14,821 nt of DNA from Parachlorella kessleri (GCA_001598975.1 BBXU01000748.1:1-14821), one strand, 5' to 3'; shown: positions 1-10,800, numbered from the stretch's first letter. A program made the numbers and translations. The notes: generated by a model not told the origin, from the sequence alone.

Positions 1-21
1 AATAATGATAATAATAATAGT
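1..21. repeat. AAT/ATA-rich microsatellite at the left edge
   Basis: The first 21 bases are an imperfect run of AAT-type triplets, followed by a GC-rich GCGCGGCGCAGCGCGC stretch (27-42). It lies downstream of the amine oxidase stop codon, in its 3' flank. The left end of the repeat is outside the window. Confidence 0.6.
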
Positions 22-165
22 AAAAGCGCGGCGCAGCGCGCTTCCATTTACTCCGTGACAACAGAAGGCAAGAGCATGGCTTCATGAGTCCAGCATAGAT
101 CTATGCTACACGCACGCACGCCCAAGAAGGGAGAAAGAGAGGTGAGAAGAAAGCACAAGGCCTGG

Positions 166-3100
166 CTAGATGATCCAGTGGTATGCAGCCTCCCCACGAG
201 CAGGCGGCATGCACCCCTGGTTTTTGACTCCATCAAACGTCCCTGCATACAGCGCCTCTTGCCTGTCAAAGTAGTTCCAGGGCTTGATGAGAAAGCTGGC
301 GTACAGGTTGTATATCAGGGGGATGTCTTCTGAGCGGGGAACGTGCTGCAGGCCCATCGTGACCCAGACCACCAGGTCGGTGTTGGACACGGGCTTGCCT
401 GCACCCAGCAAGCCAGGCCAGGGCAGGACCACTTGTGAGTTGTGGGGAGGTTGCTCCAAAGAATTCGCAATGCTGCGCATCACCAGCAACGGATCGAGTA
501 TCAACTTAAAGCTCCGCTGATGAGAGTAGTTGCTACCCCAAGCTTTCTCCTTGCACTAGATTGTGAAAGCTTGCATGTCTCACCCGGACAGATGAGTTAG
601 CCATCAAAGTGAGCCATACCATGTCGCTGGCAGGAGCACTGTGGGCAAGGCCATGTGTGGCCAGCATTGCCAGCACTATATCACATACGCCTCACCATTG
701 AAGTAGTTGTCCAGGGAGCCGATGGGGCTTCCCGGATTGTAGAAGTCATAGATTGAAGCATGGGAGCGGGACTCATTGTCATGGTGCTGAGTCACAGCCA
801 CGTGGTACTTGGTCCAGGCAGCAGCTGCGGCAGCAAGCATCAGCTGGTGAAACGGCTGGAGGGTGGACTCCCTCCCATGCAGTTGCTCCTAATGCGCACT
901 AGCAGGCCACTAGTTGGTCAAGGTGCATCAACAGCGAGGCTTTTTCTTTCCAGCCCTTGGGCCAAGCTTTAAATCCGGAAACATCATGTGATGCCTGCTG
1001 ACACAGCAGCCATTGCTTGCTGTGGACCACAGCTATTTTGCACCATTGCCACGTGTGCTACACATGCAAGCTATTGTAGACTCCCCGGGAGGCCACTGGT
1101 AGCCTCCAGGCCTGTGCAGCTACTTGTTGACTACTTACCCGCCATCAGTAGCCAAAGAGGCGTTCTTACCTTTGGTTACTGGGTGTGTGTCTGGCAGAAG
1201 CTGGGCGGTGGTTGCACCATGCACTATGGCATAGCCCCTCGCTGCTCCCCACCGATTCGTAGAATTGTCATTGACGATGTGGAAGCCCTGCATCATGGGG
1301 CAGCAGCGATTTTTGTCAATGCTTGCGTGCATGTGGCGTTCACTCGCCTTGCGGCAACCAGGTTCCTGGGTTCACAGCAGTGGCAGTGGATTAAACTCAC
1401 CAGGGCAGCCAGAACAAAGGGCGCTAGCACCGCAGCAGTGGTCACATACAAGGGACATGAGGAAATGAGGTAATCCTGCACACCTGTGGCCTGGACATGT
1501 CAAGTTTGTAGCCAGCCTCTGTCGGAGGTACACTGCGGTGAAGATACTTCAGCGGCAGGTTGGTCCACCAGCCTGGGTGGCTTGCATTGGCGACAAGGTT
1601 AGCTAAAGCCTCCTGGTAGGTGCCAACCTTCACCTCCTGCATACATTGTTGAGTTATCCAGACCCATCATCGTGATTAACATAACCGGGCAGCCAGCACT
1701 ACCTGCCAGCTGACATAACTGTCTGCTTCAGCGACGACAGCGTGACCTTCTCTGCATGACAAATCATAAGGTGCTCAGTTTGCTGCTCCCACATCTGGTC
1801 GCTCTAGGCCAACCGCACCAGTCAGCGTGGGCAATTGTGTCCCCCGACGTACAACAATTTAAGCGACAAGTAAAGGAGTCACTCATCCTGAGCTGCGCTG
1901 CTTCCCACCGTGATATGAAAAGTGTTGTTGCGCCCCTCAATGTCAAGATCCACCTTCCAACCAGACAGATGGTCATGGATGTTGGCAAGGACATACCTGC
2001 AGGTCCGTTGTGAAACAACAACGTAGACAAAGATTAATATTGTACCTCAATGAATAAATAAATAGGCATTGCAGCTGAAAGCAGGGCGAGACATGTGGGT
2101 GGTGAGACCTGCTGGAGCTGTAGGCGTGAAGCCATCTCAGCTAGCCAGCACATACTGCAGTTGGCAGCAAGAATCTCTGCTTCCACAGACACCCAGTTTA
2201 GCTCCAGCTCAGCCATCAGTGCAGCTTAGCCGAATGGACATCATCTCACTTTTGCACCCTTGTTCCGAAGGGACGGTCCCGCACAGTGTTGCCGGCTGGA
2301 TCGTGGAACAGCGTGGACATGTAGCCTGCTGCTGTCAGCCTGACCTCGATGCTGGCATCCTGGCGGAATCTACATCCGTAGCGCACAGGAGCCATCAGGG
2401 GTTGGTGGAAGCACCGGAGTGTTCAAGCCAACGGTTGGCTTGGAAAGACCATGACTCCAACAGCAAGGTCACCTTGGGAAGAGGATGGGGACTGGTGATT
2501 GCAGGCCAATGCAGGCGAGCAACAGTTTTCCATGCCATGCCGTGCAGGCCAATGCATGTGAGCATAAAAGGCCAAGGCAATTGTTCCAAGGTAGTTGTCA
2601 TGAGAGTGCCATCAGGCACCCACCTGATGTCCACAATGTAGTCATAGTTGCTGCAGGGAGAACATGAGGCATCTCCTTGAAAGGCCTTTTGTACTTGCCT
2701 GGCTGACTTGTTGCTCCGAGTCGCATGCAAGGCAAGGGCAAAGTGCATGTTCCACATGGACAGTGGTGCATGTGTGTGCCGGGACTTACCCAAGAGTGCT
2801 GATAGTTCTGAACACAAGCTCTACTGCCCTTGCTGAGTCAGCATGCGGCCCTGCAGAATCTGCGGCAAGGGCCAGAGGGAGGTTTTAGCAGAATGTTGAA
2901 GCTAGCTGTGGAGCTGCAGTACCAGCTCCTCAGCCTGTAAGGGAAAAGCCTAGCACACCACACATCAGAAGGCTGGTGCATGGTCACAGGTAGCTTTCGT
3001 TAGCTGTCTTCTCCTTTCCACCTGTGATTTTGCACTTGCATGCCATGTGCAGAGCCACACCAGCACCACCATGACCCTCTCCTGGTTGCTTTCCGCTGTC

Positions 3101-6100
3101 ATATGCATGGAACCTGCTAGAGTACTCACAGTTCAGTACTCTCCCTTCTTGCACTTACCCCCAGTGTGGGTATGCCTCCACGCAGTGGTTGCCATGTCTT
3201 CCTCGAAAAGGCACATGCTGTCCCGCCGTCGGAGCAGGGTTGTAGAGTATGGCACTGCAGAACTAGCACCACAGTGTTGATGGAAGCACACATCATGCAC
3301 TACTGCACAGCTTGCGATGTGTAACACTGCTCGTCCATGGTCGAACACCGTGCTTTGCTTGTGTATGCTGTGGGAACCTATTCTGCGCTTTGTGCGCATG
3401 CATAGAAAGAGGTAGCCGGCTTACCAAGTGTGTCCATGTAGTGCGCCTCCCATGGGCAATCTACCCCCCTGACCAGGGCATGGCTGGTCAGCCCCAAATC
3501 GTAGGCGGAATCAAAGTCCGCTACCTGGCCAGCACCTGCACAACGCAACAGCAGCATAGCGTGTACAGCGCCACAGGTTGACAAGCCTAGATACCTCCAT
3601 GCTGGGTACACCAAAAGTGGAAAGGTACGGCATGCTCCACGGCCTGCTCTAGAGAAGAAGCCACTTCTCACCTCCATACCCAGAGTAATCAACAAACCTG
3701 CGCAGCCACAATGGGCACTGAGAACTTCAATCTCCAGCTGCAGGTTCGACCCTTTATAGTGCCACAGCAAGTCATGTCACTGCAGAAGTAGGGAGCCTAC
3801 CGAGTGCTGCCGACTGCAGTACCTGCAAGCTAGCAGCTGCAGGCCTCCATCCGGCTTGTCAACTGGGACTCTTGCAGAGGCACACACCTGGCCGTCCTTC
3901 TGTCTTCCTTTCAGGGACACAAACTAATACCACCTGCACCAACCGGCTGGCTTCGGACTTTCCTGGCAGCATGAGCTTACATGTCCTGCTGGGCCAGCTC
4001 ATAGATGATCCGCTTCCCCTTGTAAGTGATGTCGTGAAAGACGATGCCAGTCCCAGGGCTGATGCTGGCATGGCCCTCCCAGCCGAGCCAGCGGAACCTC
4101 CGACCAGTGCCTGCACACCATGAAATCCACCCGCAAGGTACACTTGCTAGGTGATGTCCTGTGCTGACGCTGAAGCTTGCTGTAAGTTTAAAAGCTCTGA
4201 GGGCAGCACACGGTGTCCGCCTGCTGCTGGGGCGGAGGCTCAAAGGCAACCGAGCAAGACGCAGTGGAACTAGTAAAAAGCAGAGCGCACCTTTGTCTGA
4301 GCTGACAGAAAACCTAGGTCCCCCAGGAGAATACTGCCGTGGGCCCGGTGCAGCAGTTGGCTGTGGGGTGCTAGCAGGGTTGTTTGTCCGCGCCCAGGAG
4401 GAGTTGTAGCCTGGCTGGCCGTACTCTGGAGCAGAGCAACTCTGCAGCAATATCCACGGCTGCTGCTGGGCCATCTCGGTTATACAGGGCTGGTGCGGAG
4501 AGCGAACCTGAGTGATGACTAAATGTGCCACGTCGTCGCGACCAGCACAGCATGACAAACAGGTGCATGGGTAGCAGCCGGTTGCAGAAGCATCTGCAGA
4601 CTTGCAAGGAGCTCTGAAGCAACAATGATGCCTCCCCAGACCGTTGGCCGCCTATCGCAGGTGGCCGTTCTGTCTTTTGCTTTGGGACTTGCCTTGAGTT
4701 GTCCGGCTTGGAAGGCATCCAGCAGCTCTTGCGCGCTGTCAAAGGGGCCCTGGTGACAGTACTCGAAGTCGAAGTGGTGCCACCGAGTGATGTTGGGGTC
4801 TGCATGGGGCAGGGGACCTGCCACACCCTCCTAAGCACCTGACATTTCACCTTGCGCACAACATACCATTTTTAGACTGCTTGACAGTGCGCACTGCAGC
4901 TAAATCAGTCAAACACGGCCAGGGTTGGCCAGCATGCTGCCATTGTGGTTGTGCAGAAGTGGGTTACCCCAGATGTGCTACAGCAGAGGGCAGGCTCCCA
5001 TGCGAAGACAAACGCAAGGCACTATCTTCTGCAGAATCAGGCAAGCAACGGCGGTGCTGCCATTTCAGCTGCGGACCGGGCGCTAAGTTTGCTTCAAGGA
5101 CTTGTGCAGGAGCAAGGTGTCAATATCCACTCTCGGTGGCACAATTCAAGCACGTAAACCATAAGACTCAGGCTCTCAAAATGGCGCACAAGGAGTAGGA
5201 CAGCAGCAATGGTCCCAACTCAGACTGCCGGTGCCACGATAAAAGCACATGTGTACACAAACAGAAAGAGGTAGGCGCGCACAAGTTGTGCAGGTCAAGG
5301 CTAGCACGGCCTAAGCGACAGCCTCCCACCTGTTTCGTCAAGCTTCCAAGAGAGCGGGAGTGGGTGTAGGAAGGTCTCGTCGCCGCCTTGGCGGTTTGGT
5401 ACAAACTGCCACCTCAGCAGGGCGATGCGGCTTTCCGAGGTGTTTTGATTATCGGGATATTGCACCCATTGAATGTCCACTGCCGTGCACCCCTCCACAG
5501 AGGACACAGCTGCGGCAGTCAGCAAAGCAAGCTAACGTATTGCAAGTGGTACTGCTGTACTACATTCACATATACTTATACGGTATCCAATACACTACAC
5601 GGTATGACACTTGCACCTCACCCGCACACAGTCTGAGGTTTTCTGGCGGGCTCTGCTAACCATCCTTGTTATGGCTTCCTTGCACATGCAGTGCTGGCAT
5701 GCGCTTGAGATAAATACCCCATGGGGCCAGTTCTTTCCCCATGTGTGCACTTGTATGATTTGTACATGGCACTTACCTCGCTTAAAGCCATGGCCACTGC
5801 TTGCAAGCCAAGCAATTGGTTGTCCGGATGAAGCTGTTGTAATGTGCTCGGCAGCCATGGATCTGCTAATGTAGCACTTGCCACCAGTCATGCTTCTAAA
5901 CAGCGCCCGCAGCTCAAAAGCCGTCTGCACGAAGGAAACAAGGACTAGCTGACTTCCCTGTTTCTCAAAGGGTAGAGGTTGGGTGCGGTGGGAGGCATGC
6001 CATCAGCTCAGCAGCAGACCGACAATTGTCAAAAACACTAGCCCACCCGGCGTGGCTGGTCAGCAGGGGTGCCTCTTGAAGCTTTAAGCAGAGCAGGGGA

Positions 6101-7419
6101 GGGAATTGGCCAGTCAACGCCATGAAGGAAGGAGCTGACAGCGACCCAGCACCATTGGCCTCACCTGACCTATTGCCATGTCGGCCCACCTCTCGGTGGT
6201 GGGTGAGGGCGGGAACCTGTAGAACGGTATCTCGCCAGGGCGCCGCAGCTGCTCCACGGTGGCAGTTGAGGGGTCCAAAGGGAGAGGGCCCACCTGTCCA
6301 GACAGACAGGCCAACAGTGTCAAAGCAAAGCACAAGCCAAGGGCACTGCCGTGCACTGCCTAACAGCTAGCTAGTGTAGCCTGCCTGTGTGGTCAATGCC
6401 AGGCCACTGGACTGTTGCCTGCCTGTATCGTCAATGCCAGGCCACTATAGTGTTGCCTGCCTGCATGGACAGTCAATGTCAGTCCAGTACCTTGTACTCC
6501 ATCATGTCCCTGGGGTTTTCCGCGCCACGGTAGACGATGGCCCTTGCGAAACGAAGCGGCCGAGGGCCTTGCCCATCCAGGAAAGACACCGCCTCGCCCT
6601 TGGGCGGTGGGAACAGTTCGATGCGGTACAAAAAGTTGTCCATGGGCTGCAGCATCAGATGGGATGAGTGCTTATGGGGTGCCACATGGTGATGGCAGCC
6701 CACCAAGCGCAGCCATCCCGTCACAGATTGGGTGCGGTGCGGCAGGACTGCTGACCACCAACGCTGGCCTGGCACCCTGAGGCTGGAAGGAGGTCTTTGA
6801 CAGCTGCTGGCCACTCTCCTTACCATCGCCAATGTCCCTTTTCCATGGTCATGGAGACTAAGGCTCGTGTTGGTAGTCAGATACTCCTGCTTGCACAACC
6901 ACGGGGAGCTGTAAGCCATGAGACATGCAGGAGACCTTGTAAAATACTTGTAAATGCTAGTTTGCTACCTCGACAGCTGCGACTTCTTGTGCTGAGAGCT
7001 GGTCAAAGATACTGCTGGCAGGTACCCAGCTGGCATTCACTGGGCTGAATGCAGGGCACTGAGCCACCCCGTCTGCCACAGCGCCTGCCGGCTCCTGCTG
7101 GGGCGCCCTAGCCATGCGCTGTTGGAGGCGTCTGCCTGCAAAAAAACAGCATAAACAGGCCTGGTAGTCAACAGGGAAGCCTCTTAAGGCCTGCTAGGAC
7201 AACTGGGACCATCTGTTCAGGGATTTGATGCAGGCTAGCTGTATATGCCTATGGAAGCTTCTAGTTTAGACACACTCTAGACCTCGACATCTTGACCAGC
7301 TCACCAAGTGGATATGGCGGCCAAAGGCTTGCAGCACATGTGCTCCCGCTAAGTGCAAGTAAAACTATTGGACTAGCTAGCCACAGCATGGCAGCTGCAC
7401 CAGGCGTGCCGCCTGCCAT
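166..7419 (-). CDS. Copper amine oxidase (primary-amine oxidase, TPQ type), secreted, about 21 exons
   Basis: It should oxidise primary amines to aldehyde, H2O2 and ammonia using copper and a topaquinone made from its own tyrosine. Exons in coding order: 7419-7305, 7135-6969, 6886-6824, 6646-6491, 6293-6165, 5924-5777, 5509-5330, 4799-4693, 4507-4291, 4110-3981, about 3770-3726, 3524-3425, 3254-3159, 3113 to about 3044, 2650-2624, 2369-2250, 1996-1909, 1636-1484, 1287-1170, 824-696, 398-166. Phases agree at every junction except 3981/3770; the 3044/2650 junction is tentative. The product is about 860 residues; animal enzymes have about 750-770. Landmarks: FLYRIELFPPP and VGPLP (N2/N3 domains), catalytic-base Asp in DFDSAYDLG (about 490), GVDCP and MCLFE cysteines that pair in animal enzymes, topaquinone site NYDY (about 577), copper ligands IHDH (about 630) and the His in LQHVPRSEDIP (about 805). 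Spacings fit the family. A signal peptide and about nine N-x-S/T sequons imply secretion. The CMPP-containing C-terminus and HP(L/T)-type motifs recall animal diamine oxidase. Confidence 0.9.
2500..2564. repeat. 22-bp direct repeat, two copies, in an amine oxidase intron
   Basis: The copies at 2500-2521 and 2543-2564 both begin TGCAGGCCAATGCA and end GAGCA, differing at two positions, with a 43-bp period. They lie in the intron after the cofactor microexon. This is likely a small local duplication. Confidence 0.7.
2624..2650 (-). other. 27-nt microexon carrying the topaquinone tyrosine of the amine oxidase
   Basis: Read on the minus strand, CCCTGCAG precedes, and GTGGGT follows, 27 nt encoding (x)NYDYIVDI(R). 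The first tyrosine of NYDY is the residue that becomes topaquinone in this family. The next exon begins in the matching phase and continues FRQDASIEVRLTAAGYM, exactly where relatives have the strand after the cofactor. The upstream side is less certain: the preceding exon ends near 3044, perhaps at a GC donor, and an acceptor further upstream would lengthen this exon. Confidence 0.6.
6379..6488. repeat. 38-bp tandem repeat, about 2.9 copies, in an amine oxidase intron
   Basis: Units at 6379-6416 and 6417-6454 share GCCTGCCTGT, TCAATGCCAGGCCACT and a TGTT end. A third, diverged copy runs to about 6488 (GCCTGCCTGCATGG, GTCAATGTCAG). The array almost abuts the 5' splice site at 6491, so it fills the start of that intron. 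It is a minisatellite; no function is evident. Confidence 0.85.
7305..7419 (-). other. First coding exon of the amine oxidase: signal peptide
   Basis: The ATG at 7419 opens a peptide with a small polar start and the hydrophobic run MLWLASPIVLLALSG, ending near an STCAA cleavage-like site around residue 30. A second in-frame ATG lies at codon 11. The exon ends at CTTG|GTGAGC in phase 1. It joins the acceptor TTTTTTTGCAG at 7136, which continues the frame into the N-terminal part (SIFDQLSAQEVAAVE). A membrane anchor is possible instead of a cleaved signal. With no transcript data, the start could differ; starting at the ATG at 7115 in exon 2 would remove the signal. Confidence 0.6.
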
Positions 7420-7827
7420 GGGTACCACCGGTTGCAGAGCTTAGACCTGGGACAGCCTGTGCAGCCAATCGCACAGCCCACCAGGAGATGCCGAAACGTC
7501 TCAGATATGAAGCTCTCATGATCCTCAGTATGGCTTACTTATCAATCTCGGCCCCTCCAATGCTTACGATCACCTAGATCACTTCCAAGTGTGCGGACTA
7601 CTCACGATTTGTCACGCAGTACTAGACATCACACCTAGCTGCCTGCAGTCTGATGCAGGCAGGCTCCGGCCGGTTTCTCGCATAGCCTGGCATGTGGGGC
7701 CGACAGGAGGATGGGTACCGCAGAACTAAAATTTTAGTGTTAAGGCCAACTACAAAGTATTGCTGGGACACCTTTGGCACTGATCTTGCATCCAGGCAGA
7801 TCAGTTGCCGGTCCTAACCGGACAGCC
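7420..7827. promoter_or_regulatory. Divergent intergenic region between the amine oxidase and the GCR1_C-like gene
   Basis: About 408 bp separate the minus-strand amine oxidase start from the putative plus-strand start at 7828. I see no convincing coding frame. It must hold the amine oxidase promoter and probably the other gene's too. An A/T-rich patch near 7728-7742 (AAAATTTTAGTGTTAA) is the only low-GC element; no clear TATA box or operator stands out. If the 7828 start is wrong, the neighbouring gene may begin inside this region. Confidence 0.4.
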
Positions 7828-10800
7828 ATGGCAACGAATGGTGTGAAAGCGGTTATGGACGCCCCCGCGGGGGCGCCGTGCGCCCCAAGTTCAAACTTTT
7901 TGTTTCACGCGATTGCGGGCGATCGAACCAGCGTTCCTTGGCCTTGCTACACCTCGAGGGGGCTTGGGTACCACACACATGCTCGGGCCCCCTGCACCAC
8001 TATGCAACAGCTTCTGTACTCCACAGTCTCACTGGTACATGGGAACCATCATTAGAAGTAGCAGCTGTGGTGTTTGCAGGCAGCCTATGCCGGTCTGGTG
8101 TTGGTTGCTATCAGCAGAGTTACAAGCCTAACGGCCACCGTGGCCAAGCATGGGCTGCGCAAGAGGAAGGCGCACCAGCTTGTCAGCTTTGGTGATGAGG
8201 CAGAGGATGCGTTTGAGGAGGAGGTGGGGGAGGATGAGCCCTGGGAGGATGCTCAGGACCACGTGGCGAAGTCCTCGCAGGCAGAAGTACATCCTCCCAG
8301 TCCTCAGTTGGGGGGGCCTCGCAAGTCAGCCTTGTGAGTTGCTTCGTCGGTTTAAGCACTGGTTGAACAAGGGCAAGGTCGATTGCCAGCCTTTGCAGCA
8401 AGGCGTCAAGCTCCCAGTGCTAAGGTAGAGTCAAACGCCGTGGGGAGGTGGATTAGCACACTGTATGGAGGTAGAGAGGCATGCCATGCGGGCATGATGG
8501 TTCCCAGGGTTCCCCAGCAAGTGCTGTGCCCACCTGCTGCAGGTATGCTGAGCAAGGGCGCGAGGGGCTGGTAGAGACCAGGCCTCTGCAAGCAGCCACG
8601 GTCAAGGCCATAAAGTCTCACAGGAAGAAGTTGGAGGTGAGAGCGGAGGGGGCTCTGAGGAGGTGTGAGTGTGGCTCTGCGGCTGCATGTGGTCCCCCTA
8701 CTGCTTGTGGCCTGTGCCATGGCCTGCGTGAGACACTGGCAGCAGTGACCGCCCGGTGCTTCGATGCACTGGCCAATATGGAGCCAACTGTCCCCGCCAG
8801 GCTGTTGAGGGTCCCTGCAACCCATCTGCCCTGGCTGCCTTACAGGCATTCTGGGCGATGGACGGCATCGGCACACCTGAAGGCTGCGGCAGCGCCCACG
8901 AGTTGGCACAGCTGCTAGCCAAGTCCATCAAGTGGGCCAGCCAGAACTGCCCTGGCTATGAGTACAAGAACAAGAAGGCGACCATGGTGGGCATGGGCCG
9001 TGGCAGTTGTACCTTGCCGCCATCGCAAAGGGGACGGGCGCTGTTTGGCCTTGTTTTTAACAACGTGGGCTTGTGGGATGAACATACGCCACCAGTCATA
9101 GCTTTGCCGTGCTTGCAGTCTGGCAGCTTGCTCCGCCAGATCCGCAATGCCGCCAACCATGTCTACCAAGACACATGCCGGCGCAAGGGCTGGCAGGCAC
9201 CCATCCCGCTGCATGCCCATGCCGACTTCAAACAGGAGTATGCTCTTGGCAAGCTGCTGCTGATGCCTTCCAAGGGCAGGTGCGCTGCAAGGCTCCCGCT
9301 CGCGGCCCGATGGACAGCCTGCCTGCTTGACGTTTGACTCCTCCCCTGCACTGTGCCATTCACCTGGCCATTACGCGGTGGACCTGTGTGTTGTCTGCAG
9401 GTCAGCAGCAGCAGCGTGCACCTCAGCCAGTGGGCAGCAGCCTGGCAGTCAGGATGGTAGTGCTGAGGTCATACTTTCACCCGTGCCAGTGAGGGGCATG
9501 GGCATGGCCGCAGCTCTCGCTTCACACATGGGCACTTCAGCTGGCGACCAGCAGCAGCAGCAGCAGCAGCAGTGTGGGGCGCCGCCAGCGCCTCCTCCCT
9601 TGCCGGCGCCTGAGCAGCACCAGCAGCAGCCACCACTAACCTTGCTGCAAGTGCAGCAAGAGCTAGAACGGCTGAAGAGACAGCTGGACTGGCAGGGCGC
9701 GATGCTGCTGCAGATAGCGTCGCATCAGAACAGGCAGGCGCCTCTAACAGCAGCACCAGCAGCACCGGCGCCGGTGGTTGGTAGCCTCAGTGCGGCCATG
9801 ACTGGCGTGTGCCGACCTGCGGCGCCTAGTAGGGACGTGGAGGATGCTGCTGTAAGAGCTGGATGTAGCAGTCAGCCTGCCAGCAGTGCGGAGGCGCCAA
9901 GACTGCCTAGAGCAGCGGATTGGGGTGGAGAGGTTGTGCAGCTCCCAACTCTGGGCAGGATATCAGCACACGAGGTAAGCTTGGCACGAAAGGGCAAAGC
10001 TACAGCTGCTGGTGCTGTGGGTGTGCTGGATGATGATGACGTCAACGGGCTTGCTTTTCACTTGCGACGCTACCTGGAAACTGCTTGCATCCACCGTCAG
10101 TAGCACATAGACTTCTGTGTGATAGCAAGCCTTGTTTGAGCAGTACAGACGCGGTTGCCTTGTGCAATAGTACCTAAATGATGACTCGCAGCATACCAGC
10201 AGTGCTTGGGGGAGGTGGGGGGTGCTTGTACTCCAACCCCGGCTCTTAACCTTTGTGGTGCAGCTGTGGGAGCGGTACTGCCAAGGGACAGCAACTTGTG
10301 CAGCCTATGCGTCCTTGGAGGAGGCACAAGGGGACCAGTGGCGCAGGAGTCAGCGGAAGAAGTGGTACAAGGTCAAGAGGATCATGGCTGCTGTGAGTGC
10401 TGGGTTGAGAGCGGGGTGGGGCGAGGTGGGCAGGTGAAAAGATGATGTGCCACAATAAGTGTGGCCCGGTTGATTGTGGCACTGTGGTACCAGCCCTTCC
10501 AACCAGCAAGCCTAAAACTTGGCGCAGCCGCACCACCTGCATGCAGCTTCAACCTTTGTTCCAGGGTCAGAGAGAGTGTTGCCAGGTAAGGCGAGCCTGG
10601 TTGGACTGGTACTGCGGCATGCAAATACCCCTGGGGTGCTGGCAAGTTGCTTGAGCCAGTAGCTCGACCACGTTTTACTGTCACAGTCAGCATGGAGTCC
10701 TATGTCTTGTACTTCCGACTCCATTGCAATGTACACGTGCTGCAGGTGATCCAGCTGGCGGCTGAGCACTTTGCGGGGGATGAGCAGGAAGCGGCCAAGC

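Noticed and set aside
988..1473. A 161-codon open frame on the plus strand.
   Set aside because: It lies opposite an amine oxidase exon and intron, has no recognisable motif, and reads as the antisense of conserved coding sequence.
1709..1758. An exon-like stretch on the minus strand (KVTLSSLKQTVMSAG) with an AG before it and GCAG|GTAGTG after it, inside the amine oxidase.
   Set aside because: Its end phase (2) cannot join the next exon, while exon 1996-1909 joins 1636-1484 directly in phase 0 and matches the family's length (FHIT then EVKVGTYQ).
3738..3756. GGTTCGACCC, resembling a tRNA B box.
   Set aside because: No A box or foldable cloverleaf lies at the right distance, and the sequence coincides with a conserved amine oxidase exon.
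6379..6488. Regular repeats that could suggest a CRISPR array.
   Set aside because: The units are head-to-tail with no unique spacers, lie in a eukaryotic intron and decay along the array.
8811..8845. A 35-nt intron between two phase-0 exons of the GCR1_C-like gene.
   Set aside because: It is unusually short for a green-alga intron, and a longer intron from the strong GAG|GTGAGA donor at 8637 explains the frame change; kept only as an alternative.
9469..9765. A 98-codon minus-strand open frame rich in alanine.
   Set aside because: It is the antisense of the CAG/GCA-rich polyQ exon; repeat-driven frames stay open without being genes.
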